Assembly (NCBI GenBank): GCA_029821515.1
Contig: JALGTD010000045.1
Coordinates: forward strand, 1-14,204
Source: Candidatus Zipacnadia bacterium
GTDB lineage: Bacteria; Armatimonadota; Zipacnadia; Zipacnadales; Zipacnadaceae
Direction of reading: 5' to 3'
Length of the DNA stretch: 14,204 nucleotides
In this document: positions 1-7,146 of the stretch, piece after piece
Position numbering within the stretch: the stretch's first letter is position 1
How the letters are laid out: each line of letters starts with the position of its first letter
The notes under the pieces: model-generated
The model's input: only the letters and a program-made list of their open reading frames with translations
The model's database searches: none
What the model was told of the DNA's origin: nothing
Translations under genes and position numbers: made by a program

Positions 1-906
1 CCATCGCTAAGCAGGTAGCAACCCAGCTCGCCACGCGGCGACTCTACCCGCTCGTAGACTTCCCCCGGTTCAGGCTTGATGCGCCGGGGCACTTCCGCCT
101 GGATCTCGCCCTCGGGCATCTTCTCCAGAAGCTGCCGGATAATGCGCATACTCTGGCGCATCTCCTCCATACGCACCAGGTGCCGGGCCAGGCAGTCACC
201 CTCCGGGAAGGTCGGCACATCAAACTCAACTTGATCATACACAGCATACGGTTGCAGCTTACGAATGTCGTAAGGCACCCCGCAGCCGCGCAATGTTGGG
301 CCGGTCACCCCAAAGCTAAGTGCCTGCTCCGCTGTGATTACGCCCACATCTCGCGTCCGGGCAATGAATATTCGGTTCCTGGTGAGCAGGTCGTCCATCT
401 CTTCGAGGCGTGCGGGGAAACGCTCCAGAAAATCGGAAACCTGTTCCTCAAAGCCTGTGGGCAGGTCGTTGCGCAGCCCGCCGATGCGCATATAGTTATA
501 CAGCAAGCGCCCGCCGGTAACAGCCTCAAACATATCAAGCAGAACTTCGCGCTCGCGGAAGGCATACAGAAATACAGTCATCCACCATCAACGTGCGGAT
601 GAACTGAGCGCGCGGCGGCGGCTCGATGCCCGCCAGCTTCTCAACGGCCTGGACATAGCACAATTCGTTGCCCAGGCCATTAAGATAGTCAAAGCGGTCA
701 GTATCAGTGATGAACTGCTCGTAACGTAGGGTCTCGGCGATCTTCTCCAGCGAACTATGCAAGTAGCCGATGTGGGGGACGCACTTGACTATTGTCTCAC
801 CTGCCAGGGTGAGCACAAACCGCAGCACCCCGTGAGTACTGGGATGCTGAGGCCCCACATTGATAAGCATCTCTTCAGTTGTCAGTGGCGCGGTGGTTTC
901 GCTCAT
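1..906 (-). pseudogene. nuoD: NADH-quinone oxidoreductase subunit D (NuoD, 49-kDa type), frame-disrupted and cut by the window edge
   Basis: NuoD is the peripheral-arm subunit of complex I that forms most of the quinone pocket with NuoB. The start ATG at 906 overlaps the nuoC stop (ATGA). Residues 1-108 are normal: GPQHPSTHG (18-26) with the quinone-site His, RFDY (71-74) with the quinone-site Tyr, and EPPPRAQFIRT. After Val108 (codon 585-583) this frame turns to nonsense and stops at 535. The continuation is in another frame from 581 to base 1, fully open, reading MTVFLYAFRERE, NYMRIGG, RTRDVGVI, VYDQVEFDVP, RMEEMRQS, KMPEGEI and ESPRGELG. About 21 residues expected between RT(I/L)MV and AMT (family motifs SHLxWLG and THALDIG) are absent. 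The C-terminal part lies outside the window. Either a pseudogene or an assembly deletion; the identification as nuoD itself is not in doubt. Confidence 0.93.
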
Positions 907-1496
907 TCTTTCGGGTTAAGCTCGGAGCTATCTTCGCCTGGTTTGGTTTCTTCGTTGAGAAAGGCCCCGGGCTCCTCGTGCAGCGGCTCCGAAGCCAGGT
1001 AGGGATGCTCAGGCGGCTGATAATCTTTGCGCAGCGGATAGCCCTGCCAATCCTCGGGCAGCAGCAGCTTACGAGGATCGGGATGACCTTCAAAGGTCAC
1101 CCCAAACATCTCCGCAATCTCCCGCTCGGCCCAGTTTGCCGTATTGTATAAAACAGTGAGAGTGGGCATCGTAGCATTATCGCGAGGCAAGTTGGTGCGC
1201 ACAAAGGCACCCTCTGCCGTTTCCGGTCGAATCAAGTGGTAGACTACCTGCAGATGCTCCCCATAGTCAACGCCGAAGGCGTCGGACAGATACGGGTAAG
1301 GACGGTCAATCTCAGTGGACAGATGGCGACAGACAGCAAGTATGGCCTCAGCAGCTACCTCCACCTGCAAAGTACCGTCTTCAACCTCGGCGCTGTGAAT
1401 CTGTTCGCCGAACTGCTCGCACAAGCTATCCGCAATATCCGAATTGTTCTGACCGGCCGCAGCCGTCGGGCCGATGTCGTTGGTAGAATCAGTCAT
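903..1496 (-). CDS. nuoC: NADH-quinone oxidoreductase subunit C (NuoC, 30-kDa type)
   Basis: NuoC is a peripheral-arm subunit of complex I that holds NuoD and NuoB together on the cytoplasmic side of the membrane. The 197-residue product carries the family signature at residues 121-159: NWAEREIAEMFG, then FEGHPDPRKLL and the GYPLRKDY end. The N-terminal domain is the usual weakly conserved one (VVYHL near 84-88), and the acidic tail after residue 165 is variable in the family. The start ATG at 1496 overlaps the nuoB stop and the stop overlaps the nuoD start, both as ATGA, so the four nuo genes look translationally coupled. It is a separate gene and not fused to nuoD as in enterobacteria. No abnormality was seen. 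Confidence 0.96.
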   Translation of the reverse strand: MTDSTNDIGPTAAAGQNNSDIADSLCEQFGEQIHSAEVEDGTLQVEVAAEAILAVCRHLSTEIDRPYPYLSDAFGVDYGEHLQVVYHLIRPETAEGAFVRTNLPRDNATMPTLTVLYNTANWAEREIAEMFGVTFEGHPDPRKLLLPEDWQGYPLRKDYQPPEHPYLASEPLHEEPGAFLNEETKPGEDSSELNPKE

Positions 1497-2068
1497 TTTT
1501 CCAGGCGAGGGTACTGACGATATTCCGGACGCTTGCCTTCGGTGTAGGGAGCGTCGGCGATAGAGTCGCGGCGGATGATGTCGTGTATATCCAGCAGACC
1601 TTTGATGAGGCCTTCAGGCCGGGGCGGGCAACCCGGCACGTAAACATCTACGGGCACAATGCGGTCAACGCCCTTGACCACGCTGTAGGCATCGCGATAG
1701 AACCGCCCACCGCTTATCGCACAACTGCCCATTGCCAGGACATATTTAGGCTCGGGCATCTGATGATAGAGCTGTTCGAGCACGGGGGCCATCTTCATAG
1801 TAACCGTGCCCGCCACGATCATCAGGTCGGCCTGGCGCGGCGAGGGGCGCATAATCATACCAAATCTGTCCAGATCGAAGCGGGAGGCCGCCGTGGCCAT
1901 CATCTCAATTGCACAGCAGGCCAGTCCGAAGCCCAGCGGCCATACCGAGCAGGCCCGGCCGGTATTGAGCACTTTGTCCACTATCTTGATGAGCGATTGA
2001 CCCGCCGGGCTTTCCCGATACTTGCGGGCGATACGGCGAATTGGCTCGTCAATCATACTCAGTTCCAC
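1493..2068 (-). CDS. nuoB: NADH-quinone oxidoreductase subunit B (NuoB, PSST type)
   Basis: NuoB carries the terminal [4Fe-4S] cluster N2, which passes electrons to quinone at the interface with NuoD. The four expected cluster ligands are visible: the adjacent Cys51-Cys52 in GLACCAIEMM, Cys116 in MGSCAISGG and Cys147 in VPGCPPRPE. Length (191 aa) is normal. The preferred start is GTG at 2068, overlapping the end of nuoA, because AAAGGTGA lies 7 nt upstream. The ATG at 2056 is the alternative, giving 187 aa with a poorer ribosome site. The gene overlaps nuoC by 4 nt at its 3' end. All catalytic features are intact, unlike its partner nuoD. Confidence 0.96.
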   Translation of the reverse strand: MELSMIDEPIRRIARKYRESPAGQSLIKIVDKVLNTGRACSVWPLGFGLACCAIEMMATAASRFDLDRFGMIMRPSPRQADLMIVAGTVTMKMAPVLEQLYHQMPEPKYVLAMGSCAISGGRFYRDAYSVVKGVDRIVPVDVYVPGCPPRPEGLIKGLLDIHDIIRRDSIADAPYTEGKRPEYRQYPRLEK

Positions 2069-2433
2069 TGCAAATCACCTTTGCGCCAGGCATAGATTAA
2101 GCCCAGCAAAAGAATCCCCAGGAATATACCCATCTCCGCTATCGGCAGAAGTCCCCAGCCCGCCGGCCCGGATAGCTTGCGCAGGACCGTAGCCCAGGGA
2201 AATAGGAAGGCAGCTTCTACTTCAAAGATCAGAAACAGCAACGCGATGATGTAGTAGCCGAGGCGTACGCGGTGCCAGGCAGCAGTAGAAGGAATGATGC
2301 CACACTCGTAGGGGATGAGCTTGCGATCGTAGGTATCTGCCGGGCGGATAATATATGCGATGACCAAAGCTACAATAGCGAAAACAATACCACCGACGAC
2401 AAATAGGCCAACTGGTCCGTATTCAAGTGCCAT
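2059..2433 (-). CDS. nuoA: NADH-quinone oxidoreductase subunit A (NuoA)
   Basis: NuoA is a small membrane subunit at the junction of the peripheral and membrane arms of complex I. The 124-residue product has three hydrophobic segments (about 8-29, 59-79 and 95-115). Between the first two is the conserved cytoplasmic loop with YECG (42-45), and the second carries FEVEAAFLFPWA (70-81), the classic NuoA signature with its buried Glu residues. The start ATG at 2433 is preceded by AAGGT about 11 nt upstream. It is first in the nuo operon and overlaps the nuoB GTG start by 10 nt. A long leader of about 160 nt is predicted from the promoter at 2602-2630. Confidence 0.95.
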   Translation of the reverse strand: MALEYGPVGLFVVGGIVFAIVALVIAYIIRPADTYDRKLIPYECGIIPSTAAWHRVRLGYYIIALLFLIFEVEAAFLFPWATVLRKLSGPAGWGLLPIAEMGIFLGILLLGLIYAWRKGDLQWN

Positions 2434-2537
2434 TGCTCATCGAGACCTTGCTGAAGATGATATAGATTCAGCCTGGCTGCCGTTGTGGCTTTTCCCAGCA
2501 ACACAGGCGTCTGTTCCAGGAATCATTCACACTCTAA

Positions 2538-2561
2538 GGCCCCTGGCCGACTGCCGGGGCC
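2538..2561. repeat. GC-rich inverted repeat in the nuoA leader
   Basis: GGCCCC (2538-2543) pairs perfectly with GGGGCC (2556-2561). The stem extends by GGC (2545-2547) with GCC (2553-2555) past one bulged T, leaving loop CGACT. Neither strand shows a following T-run, so an intrinsic terminator is unlikely. If the nuoA promoter call is right, this folds inside the 5' leader of the nuo transcript. Its role is unknown. Confidence 0.55.
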
Positions 2562-2578
2562 AAAACTGGCGACTGGGG

Positions 2579-2591
2579 GCTACTGCGTAGC
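2579..2591. repeat. 13-bp palindrome just downstream of the predicted nuoA start site
   Basis: GCTAC-TGC-GTAGC is a perfect dyad with a 3-nt centre. The predicted minus-strand transcription start is near 2595, so the dyad would cover about +4 to +16. That position would suit a repressor site or a 5' hairpin. It is short enough to occur by chance. Confidence 0.35.
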
Positions 2592-2601
2592 AGCCTAGCT
2601 A

Positions 2602-2630
2602 AGTCTACCAGGATTACGCAGCGATGTCAA
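2602..2630 (-). promoter_or_regulatory. Predicted sigma-70-type promoter for nuoABCD
   Basis: Reading the minus strand, the -35 box is a perfect TTGACA (2630-2625). A 17-nt spacer follows, then -10 TAGACT (2607-2602, 4 of 6 to consensus). TGG directly before the -10 makes an extended -10. Transcription would start near 2595, giving nuoA a leader of about 160 nt. Prediction from motif only. Confidence 0.6.
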
Positions 2631-2657
2631 GAGTCTGCCCGGCAAGCGGCACAGCTT

Positions 2658-2686
2658 TTGACAACACTGCATCAGCGGTATACAAT
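2658..2686 (+). promoter_or_regulatory. Predicted sigma-70-type promoter for menA
   Basis: The -35 box is a perfect TTGACA (2658-2663), followed by a 17-nt spacer and -10 TACAAT (2681-2686, 5 of 6). Transcription would start near 2693, about 76 nt before the menA ATG. This rules out upstream in-frame starts at TTG 2658, which is the -35 box itself, and at ATG 2685, which overlaps the -10 box. Confidence 0.72.
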
Positions 2687-2720
2687 GGGCCTGCCGCCGA
2701 GGGATGAAGCATCTTCGTTG

Positions 2721-2737
2721 ACAGGCGAGATGCCTGT
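2721..2737 (+). repeat. Small hairpin element of the GEMPVLP-encoding dispersed type, in the menA leader
   Basis: ACAGGC (2721-2726) and GCCTGT (2732-2737) form a perfect 6-bp stem around GAGAT. With its flanks, the element would read through as S-L-T-G-E-M-P-V-L-P on the plus strand and G-Q-A-S-R-L-S on the minus strand. From memory, such residue strings recur as spurious protein ends in Planctomycetota, Lentisphaerae, Verrucomicrobia and related genomes, where they mark a dispersed intergenic repeat. Only one copy was found in this window, so membership of a repeat family is inferred. Confidence 0.5.
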
Positions 2738-2768
2738 CCTACCACCAGCTTATGAGGCCAATGAACTA

Positions 2769-3728
2769 ATGGCTTCCGACCCGACATCCAAGCAGGATAT
2801 CCTAACCAGCACAATCGGCTTCTGGCTACGCGCCAGCCGCTTTCAGTTCTTCACCGCCTCGGTGGTCCCAGTTATCGTAGGCGGAGCCATCGCCTACTGG
2901 AAGACGGGAACCGTTCTGTGGGGCTACTGGCTAGCCACGCTGGTAGCGCTGGTCCTGCTCCACGCTGCTGCCAATTTAGCCAACGATTACTATGACCACC
3001 TCAGCCGCAATGATGAGATCAATGTTGAGTTCATCTCGCCGTTCACCGGTGGCAGCCGCTTTATCCAGCAGCAACTAACCAGTCCGGTCAGCATACTAAT
3101 CGCGGCGCTGGCATGCCTGGCGGCCGGCAGCGGGATTGGCCTGATATTGGTCTGGCTACGGGGCTGGCCGATACTGGCTCTCGGCGTGGTGGGTGGGCTG
3201 TCGGGCTTCTTTTACACCGCCAATCCGCTGCGACTGGGCTACCGCGGGCTGGGCGAGATCTTCATCTTCCTGGACTTCGGCATCCTGCCGGTGCTGGGAA
3301 CCTACTATGTGCAGACTCAGCAGTTTAGCGTGGCCGCCGGGGCCGCCTCAATTCCCGTCGCATTGCTCATCGCCGCAGTACTATGGATCAACCAGTTCCC
3401 CGACTACAACGCCGACCGGGCCGTGGATAAGAAGCACTGGGTGGTGCGCCTGGGGCGGCGCCGGGCTTGCTATGTATATGCTGTGGAGCTGCTATTAGCC
3501 CTGCTATTAGTGCCAGTATTCGTGGCGCTGGACTGGCTGCCCCTGCTGACACTTCTGGCGTTGTTGCCGCTACCGCTGGCCATCAGTGCTATGCGCACCG
3601 CTTTCCGCCACTACGACCAGCCTGATAAGCTACTGCCAGCCAACGTCGGCACCATAGCTCTTCACCTGACCGTTGGCCTGCTGCTGGCACTGGGGTTTGT
3701 TCTTGCCCCCATGTGTTCAGCGCTCTAG
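2769..3728 (+). CDS. menA: UbiA-family prenyltransferase, MenA-like (1,4-dihydroxy-2-naphthoate polyprenyltransferase)
   Basis: This integral membrane enzyme attaches a polyprenyl chain to an aromatic acceptor, most likely 1,4-dihydroxy-2-naphthoate on the way to menaquinone. From ATG 2769 the product is 319 aa with about eight to nine hydrophobic segments. The first Asp-rich motif is NLANDYYD (69-76). The second is NQFPDYNADRAVDKK (208-222), followed by WVVRLG. YRGLGEIF (158-165) and GTYYVQ (177-182) resemble MenA more than UbiA or heme O synthases. The reading frame is open further upstream to 2658, but that part covers the promoter and a hairpin repeat, so ATG 2769 (GAGG about 11 nt upstream) is preferred. 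Its position opposite nuoA fits supply of quinone to complex I. Substrate is inferred, not shown. Confidence 0.85.
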   Translation: MASDPTSKQDILTSTIGFWLRASRFQFFTASVVPVIVGGAIAYWKTGTVLWGYWLATLVALVLLHAAANLANDYYDHLSRNDEINVEFISPFTGGSRFIQQQLTSPVSILIAALACLAAGSGIGLILVWLRGWPILALGVVGGLSGFFYTANPLRLGYRGLGEIFIFLDFGILPVLGTYYVQTQQFSVAAGAASIPVALLIAAVLWINQFPDYNADRAVDKKHWVVRLGRRRACYVYAVELLLALLLVPVFVALDWLPLLTLLALLPLPLAISAMRTAFRHYDQPDKLLPANVGTIALHLTVGLLLALGFVLAPMCSAL

Positions 3729-3765
3729 GGCTTTAGCAGGGCCGTCGCCTGCACTGCACCACTGC

Positions 3766-4839
3766 TCACGGCAGGGGACACATACGAGCGGTCTCAAACA
3801 TAGCTACGATGTTCGCTGGTGGCGTGCCAGCCTGGATCGCATGGGAGGGGCCCAGGATGTATCCCCCGTTCTTCGCCAGCACACGGACGCGTTCTCGCAC
3901 CTCGTCTTCAACCTCTTCGACAGTCCCAAAGGGCAGGGTCGTTTGCACACTGATCCCACCCTCAAAGCAGAGCCATTCGCCATAACTGCGCTTGAGGAAG
4001 ACGGGATCCATATTGTCGGCGGAGAACTGGAGGGCCTGGAGGCAATCTATACCCATATCAATCAGCCCGGGCACGGCCTCGGTAACTGAGCCGTCGGAGT
4101 GGTAGATGACTTTGGCACCGAACTCATGAATGAGACCATTCAGCTCAGCGTGGTAGGGCTTCAGCAACTGCTCCCACATCCCCAGAGACATAAGCAAGCC
4201 GCGCTGGCCCCCGATATCGTCAGCGGTGAACACCAGATCAACCTCGCCGGCGCCGGCGGTAAGGATGCGGGAGAAGTATTCTTTATAGAAGTCGGTGACG
4301 CGCCGAAAGATGGCATGGACGAGTTGGGGATTGATCACAAAATCCACCAATATGGCCTCGAAGCCCCGCATGTAATAGGAACTCTCGAAGATATTGCCAT
4401 TGGATACCAGCACCGCGCGATCGCGCTCGGCGCGGGCCGAGCGAATCTTCCCGGCAAGCGTGGTGTAATCAAACCAGTCCGGTGAGGGCCAGGTATGGCG
4501 ATCCAGATCCGCCACCGTCTGCGCGTCAGCGAGCGGATAGTAACGGATTTCGTCGTAGGAGCCGGCGCCATAGCTCATTGGCGCACGCTTCACACCCCAA
4601 ATATCAGAGCCGGGCGCCAAGGGCGGCCCGACGTAGTCGGGCCCGACGCTGACAATGTCAATCAGCGGGAAGAGGTACTCAGCGACTGACTGGCCGCGGG
4701 TCTCCCCGAGGTAGGCTTCAAGGGCCATGTGGACAGGCGGGTTGAGGCCCGAGCAGACCAGCGCAATAGGCACACGATCGGTGGTCTGGTGGGAGAGCGC
4801 AAGGCGCACACGCTCACTGCCACTAAGTTCATCCGGCAT
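3766..4839 (-). CDS. Uroporphyrinogen decarboxylase-like (URO-D/MtaA superfamily) protein of unknown substrate
   Basis: The 357-residue product has the URO-D TIM-barrel pattern: VRLAL..TTDRVPI near 11-25, TADDIG (206-211), YHSDGSV (246-252), FEGGIS (292-297) and GYILGPSHAIQ (326-336). It is not a real HemE, because the substrate-binding MRQAGR segment after DRVP is absent. It also lacks the HxCG and late Cys zinc ligands of MtaA/CmuA corrinoid methyltransferases, having HSDG and SHA there instead. This HxDG subgroup is abundant in Planctomycetota and Armatimonadota genomes and its reaction is not established to my knowledge. GAGGTGA sits about 5 nt before ATG 4839. The gene lies 66 nt after the DUF4838 gene on the same strand, likely co-transcribed, and converges on menA with only 37 nt between the stops. 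Confidence 0.88.
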   Translation of the reverse strand: MPDELSGSERVRLALSHQTTDRVPIALVCSGLNPPVHMALEAYLGETRGQSVAEYLFPLIDIVSVGPDYVGPPLAPGSDIWGVKRAPMSYGAGSYDEIRYYPLADAQTVADLDRHTWPSPDWFDYTTLAGKIRSARAERDRAVLVSNGNIFESSYYMRGFEAILVDFVINPQLVHAIFRRVTDFYKEYFSRILTAGAGEVDLVFTADDIGGQRGLLMSLGMWEQLLKPYHAELNGLIHEFGAKVIYHSDGSVTEAVPGLIDMGIDCLQALQFSADNMDPVFLKRSYGEWLCFEGGISVQTTLPFGTVEEVEDEVRERVRVLAKNGGYILGPSHAIQAGTPPANIVAMFETARMCPLP

Positions 4840-4905
4840 CTACATCACCTCGACAAACTGAGTTCTTATTCACGTTCTCGCTGGGCTGCAGGATTCTTTG
4901 CGCGC

Positions 4906-6831
4906 CTAGTCCGCCCACAGTCTGCGCAGTTGCTCCAAGCAAACCAGCAATACGTAGGCATCCAGTGCCCGGGCCGTCTCCGGCTCCGTTTGCTGCACGA
5001 ACTGCTTGATGCCTTCGAGCTCCGCCATTGCCTCATCCACCGCCCCGCATTCCCTGTGATACTGGGCGTCGAGGAACCGGCTTACCAGCTCACGGTAGTG
5101 CAGCAGCAACTGCCAGGACCGGGTCTGCGTTTCGCTGATGGCGTGGGCCGCTGCATCCTCAAGGTTGGTGCGTTGCGCCTCGACGAAGCTGCGGGCCTCG
5201 GGCAGTCGGCTGGACTCAACCTGCTGCCACCATTGGGGATGATGAATTGAAGCGCCGTTTACCGCCACCAGCCCATCGAGGAAATACTGGGCGATCCCCG
5301 CACTCTCGCCGTAGGCCAGAGTGAAATAGCGCCGCCTGTCCTCGGGCGACGCTAACTCGCCCCACAGCAGCCGGGCGGTCAGGTAATAGGGCCAGCCGGT
5401 CGGGTAGAAGATGCGCTCCGTGGCGCAGTTTACCAGGCCGCCCAGTCCCAGTTCAGCGAAGTCGGCAATATCCTCGGGCATAAGCTCGGCCAGGTAGAGC
5501 GACAACCGGTCCCCCAGCCAGGGCCGAATAAAGTGATAGTCGAAAACGAACGAGTTGGGCCGGTCTGACCAGTCCCACAGTCTCCAGAGCTGGACGAGGT
5601 CGGGGTTGTCCGTGGGCATCTGCATCTCGTTGCGCGCCGGGCGCACAAGCTCATGCTCCTCGCCACAATCGGGAGCGGCCAGGCGGTGCGCGTAGCAGCG
5701 CGTTATCGGCGCGAACATGATGATCAGGTTATTGTTACTCAGGTCCAGCTTGACTTTCTCCGGTGGCCAGAGTAGGTCATGATAGGCGAGAAAGACGATC
5801 TTCATCTCCGGCGCAAGCTCGTTGAGCCGGGCCGACAGCTCGTTGAGCAGCGTGGCATACCAGTCCCACGGCCCGTAGTCGCGACACAGCTCGCACTCGC
5901 AGTGATTATTGGGCGCGTCCGAGAGCCAGAAATGCAGCGCATCTACCTCCGGATGCTCCCGCGCGTAGTCGAGCACACTCTGGAGCAAACGCCGGCGCGC
6001 TTCAGGATTGCCGTAGCACAGCTCCGTGTTCATGGGGACGCCACCCCATATCTCCCGCTTGCCGTTGACCTGCGCCAGCAACTCGCGGTCACTATCGGCT
6101 ATCGGGCCATCATATATCACCCAACCGCTGCTGGACGGCAGCCCCAGCGCCGCCGCCGTCCAGCCATGCCCCACCTGGTGCAAGAGCAATCCCCGCTCCT
6201 TGACAGCACAAATGACCTGCCGGTCCATCTGCTCGCATTCCTCGTCGGTCAACTCCCGCCGCTGCGACCAGGTCGGATTCAAGTCGTGCTCATACCACAG
6301 CCGCCAAAAGTAGCTGGCCACCTGGAACTGGAGAAAGTAGGTATTCAGCCCGACCTTGGGCATCCACTCCACCATGTCCAGAACGTGCTCCAAGGCCGGC
6401 GCGCCTGCCATGCACACTCCCCGGTGTCGATTGGGCGGCACCGCAACAATGTCAAAGCCATGCAAAGGGACCTGATCAATCTGCGGGAGCACTTCGCCGT
6501 CCGCGCCCGGCCACAGCCACTCGGCCCCCAGTTCGCGCAGGTAACCATAGACCCCCATCAGCACGCTGCGGGGATTGACGCCGGCAATTACCAGACTCTC
6601 ATCCACCGAGCGCAAGGTATAGGCGTCATCCCAGCGAGGGTCATCCACATCGAGAAGGTCAGCTATCTCGCCAAGACTCTCGGCAGTACCCAGATAAATG
6701 TCTGGCTGGGGACCGGGCCTGCGCCCCTCGACCACTTTGATCTGGCGACTCGTCATCTCGCCCAGGCAACGGGCGAGTTCATATCCGGCAAGCTCTACGG
6801 CCGGATCTGTCTCCAGAATGTGAATATCCAC
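4906..6831 (-). CDS. DUF4838 (glycoside-hydrolase-like) protein
   Basis: This 641-residue protein has an N-terminal domain (about 1-120) like those preceding GH20 and GH67 catalytic domains, with a Rossmann-like pattern ending LVIAGVNPRSVLMGVYGYL and GAEWLWPG. A large TIM-barrel-like middle region typical of DUF4838 follows. WLSDAPNNHCECELC at 302-316 is the family's characteristic Cys cluster next to putative acidic residues. A helical C-terminal region follows from about 500. No signal peptide or membrane segment is seen, so a cytoplasmic location is likely. The start is GTG 6831, supported by a strong AGGAGG 8 nt upstream. It is probably first in a two-gene transcript with the UroD-like gene and divergent from an aldolase gene. 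A role in breakdown of uronic-acid or amino-sugar glycans is only a family-based guess. Confidence 0.85.
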   Translation of the reverse strand: MDIHILETDPAVELAGYELARCLGEMTSRQIKVVEGRRPGPQPDIYLGTAESLGEIADLLDVDDPRWDDAYTLRSVDESLVIAGVNPRSVLMGVYGYLRELGAEWLWPGADGEVLPQIDQVPLHGFDIVAVPPNRHRGVCMAGAPALEHVLDMVEWMPKVGLNTYFLQFQVASYFWRLWYEHDLNPTWSQRRELTDEECEQMDRQVICAVKERGLLLHQVGHGWTAAALGLPSSSGWVIYDGPIADSDRELLAQVNGKREIWGGVPMNTELCYGNPEARRRLLQSVLDYAREHPEVDALHFWLSDAPNNHCECELCRDYGPWDWYATLLNELSARLNELAPEMKIVFLAYHDLLWPPEKVKLDLSNNNLIIMFAPITRCYAHRLAAPDCGEEHELVRPARNEMQMPTDNPDLVQLWRLWDWSDRPNSFVFDYHFIRPWLGDRLSLYLAELMPEDIADFAELGLGGLVNCATERIFYPTGWPYYLTARLLWGELASPEDRRRYFTLAYGESAGIAQYFLDGLVAVNGASIHHPQWWQQVESSRLPEARSFVEAQRTNLEDAAAHAISETQTRSWQLLLHYRELVSRFLDAQYHRECGAVDEAMAELEGIKQFVQQTEPETARALDAYVLLVCLEQLRRLWAD

Positions 6832-7117
6832 GGTCGTTTCCTCCTGTTGTTAGCTTGCAGTCGAAGAGCAGTAACATCAATTATGCAACCTTATTGCCCG
6901 CGTCTGCGTTTCTGTCCTTCATAGGGTTGTAACCAGCGACTGATTGAAACGGTGCCCAACCGCCGGCTACCAGCCGACCCGGACTATCCGATTCATAGCC
7001 TGGTGACTATCCCGAGGTATTACCGTCGTCCAGCTTCGTTCAGCATATATTCGCAATATTCGCGACAGTTTCTGCCGGCAATTTGTCCCCTACAAACAAT
7101 GAACAACTCCCATTACA

Positions 7118-7146
7118 TTGACTGATGGCCCTTTGGGGGCTATCAT
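7118..7146 (+). promoter_or_regulatory. Predicted sigma-70-type promoter for the HpcH/HpaI aldolase gene
   Basis: TTGACT (7118-7123) and TATCAT (7141-7146) are separated by exactly 17 nt, each 5 of 6 to consensus. Transcription would start near 7153, about 35 nt before the ATG. An imperfect dyad fills most of the spacer and overlaps the -10 box (see the entry at 7125-7143). Confidence 0.7.
7125..7143. promoter_or_regulatory. Candidate operator: dyad inside the aldolase promoter spacer
   Basis: ATGGCCC (7125-7131) and GGGCTAT (7137-7143) form a 7-bp inverted repeat with one mismatch around TTTGG. It lies between the -35 and -10 boxes, where a bound repressor would block RNA polymerase. The regulator is not in the window, so this is a motif-level suggestion. 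Confidence 0.35.

Larger units (their letters stand above)
2434..2768. other. Divergent intergenic region between nuoA and menA
   Basis: This 335-nt stretch holds no supported gene. It contains two sigma-70-like promoters facing away from each other (minus at 2602-2630, plus at 2658-2686). Two inverted repeats lie in the predicted nuoA leader (2538-2561 and 2579-2591), and a short palindromic element lies in the menA leader (2721-2737). A near-direct repeat, CTGGCCGACTG at 2543 and CTGGCGACTG at 2566, is also present. Confidence 0.8.

Noticed and set aside
338..565. Minus-strand open frame inside nuoD, and another at 44-247
   Set aside because: They are out-of-frame shadows. The true nuoD continuation from 581 to base 1 runs in a different frame with family motifs throughout.
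3736..3752. Hairpin GCAGG...CCTGC between menA and the UroD-like gene as a bidirectional terminator
   Set aside because: The stem is only 5 bp with a 7-nt loop and there is no T-run on either strand.
3766..4839. Calling the UroD-like gene hemE
   Set aside because: The conserved MRQAGR substrate-binding segment after DRVP is missing and HSDG replaces the expected sequence, so heme biosynthesis is not supported.
6880..6908. Minus-strand promoter for the DUF4838 gene with CATAAT as -10
   Set aside because: No acceptable -35 box occurs 16-18 nt away; only the -10-like hexamer is seen.
5779..6924. Long plus-strand open frame (381 codons) opposite the DUF4838 gene
   Set aside because: It lies antisense to a gene with clear family motifs and a strong ribosome site. 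Its translation is low-complexity, rich in His, Arg, Gln and Pro, with no recognisable domain. GC-rich coding DNA often leaves the opposite frame open.
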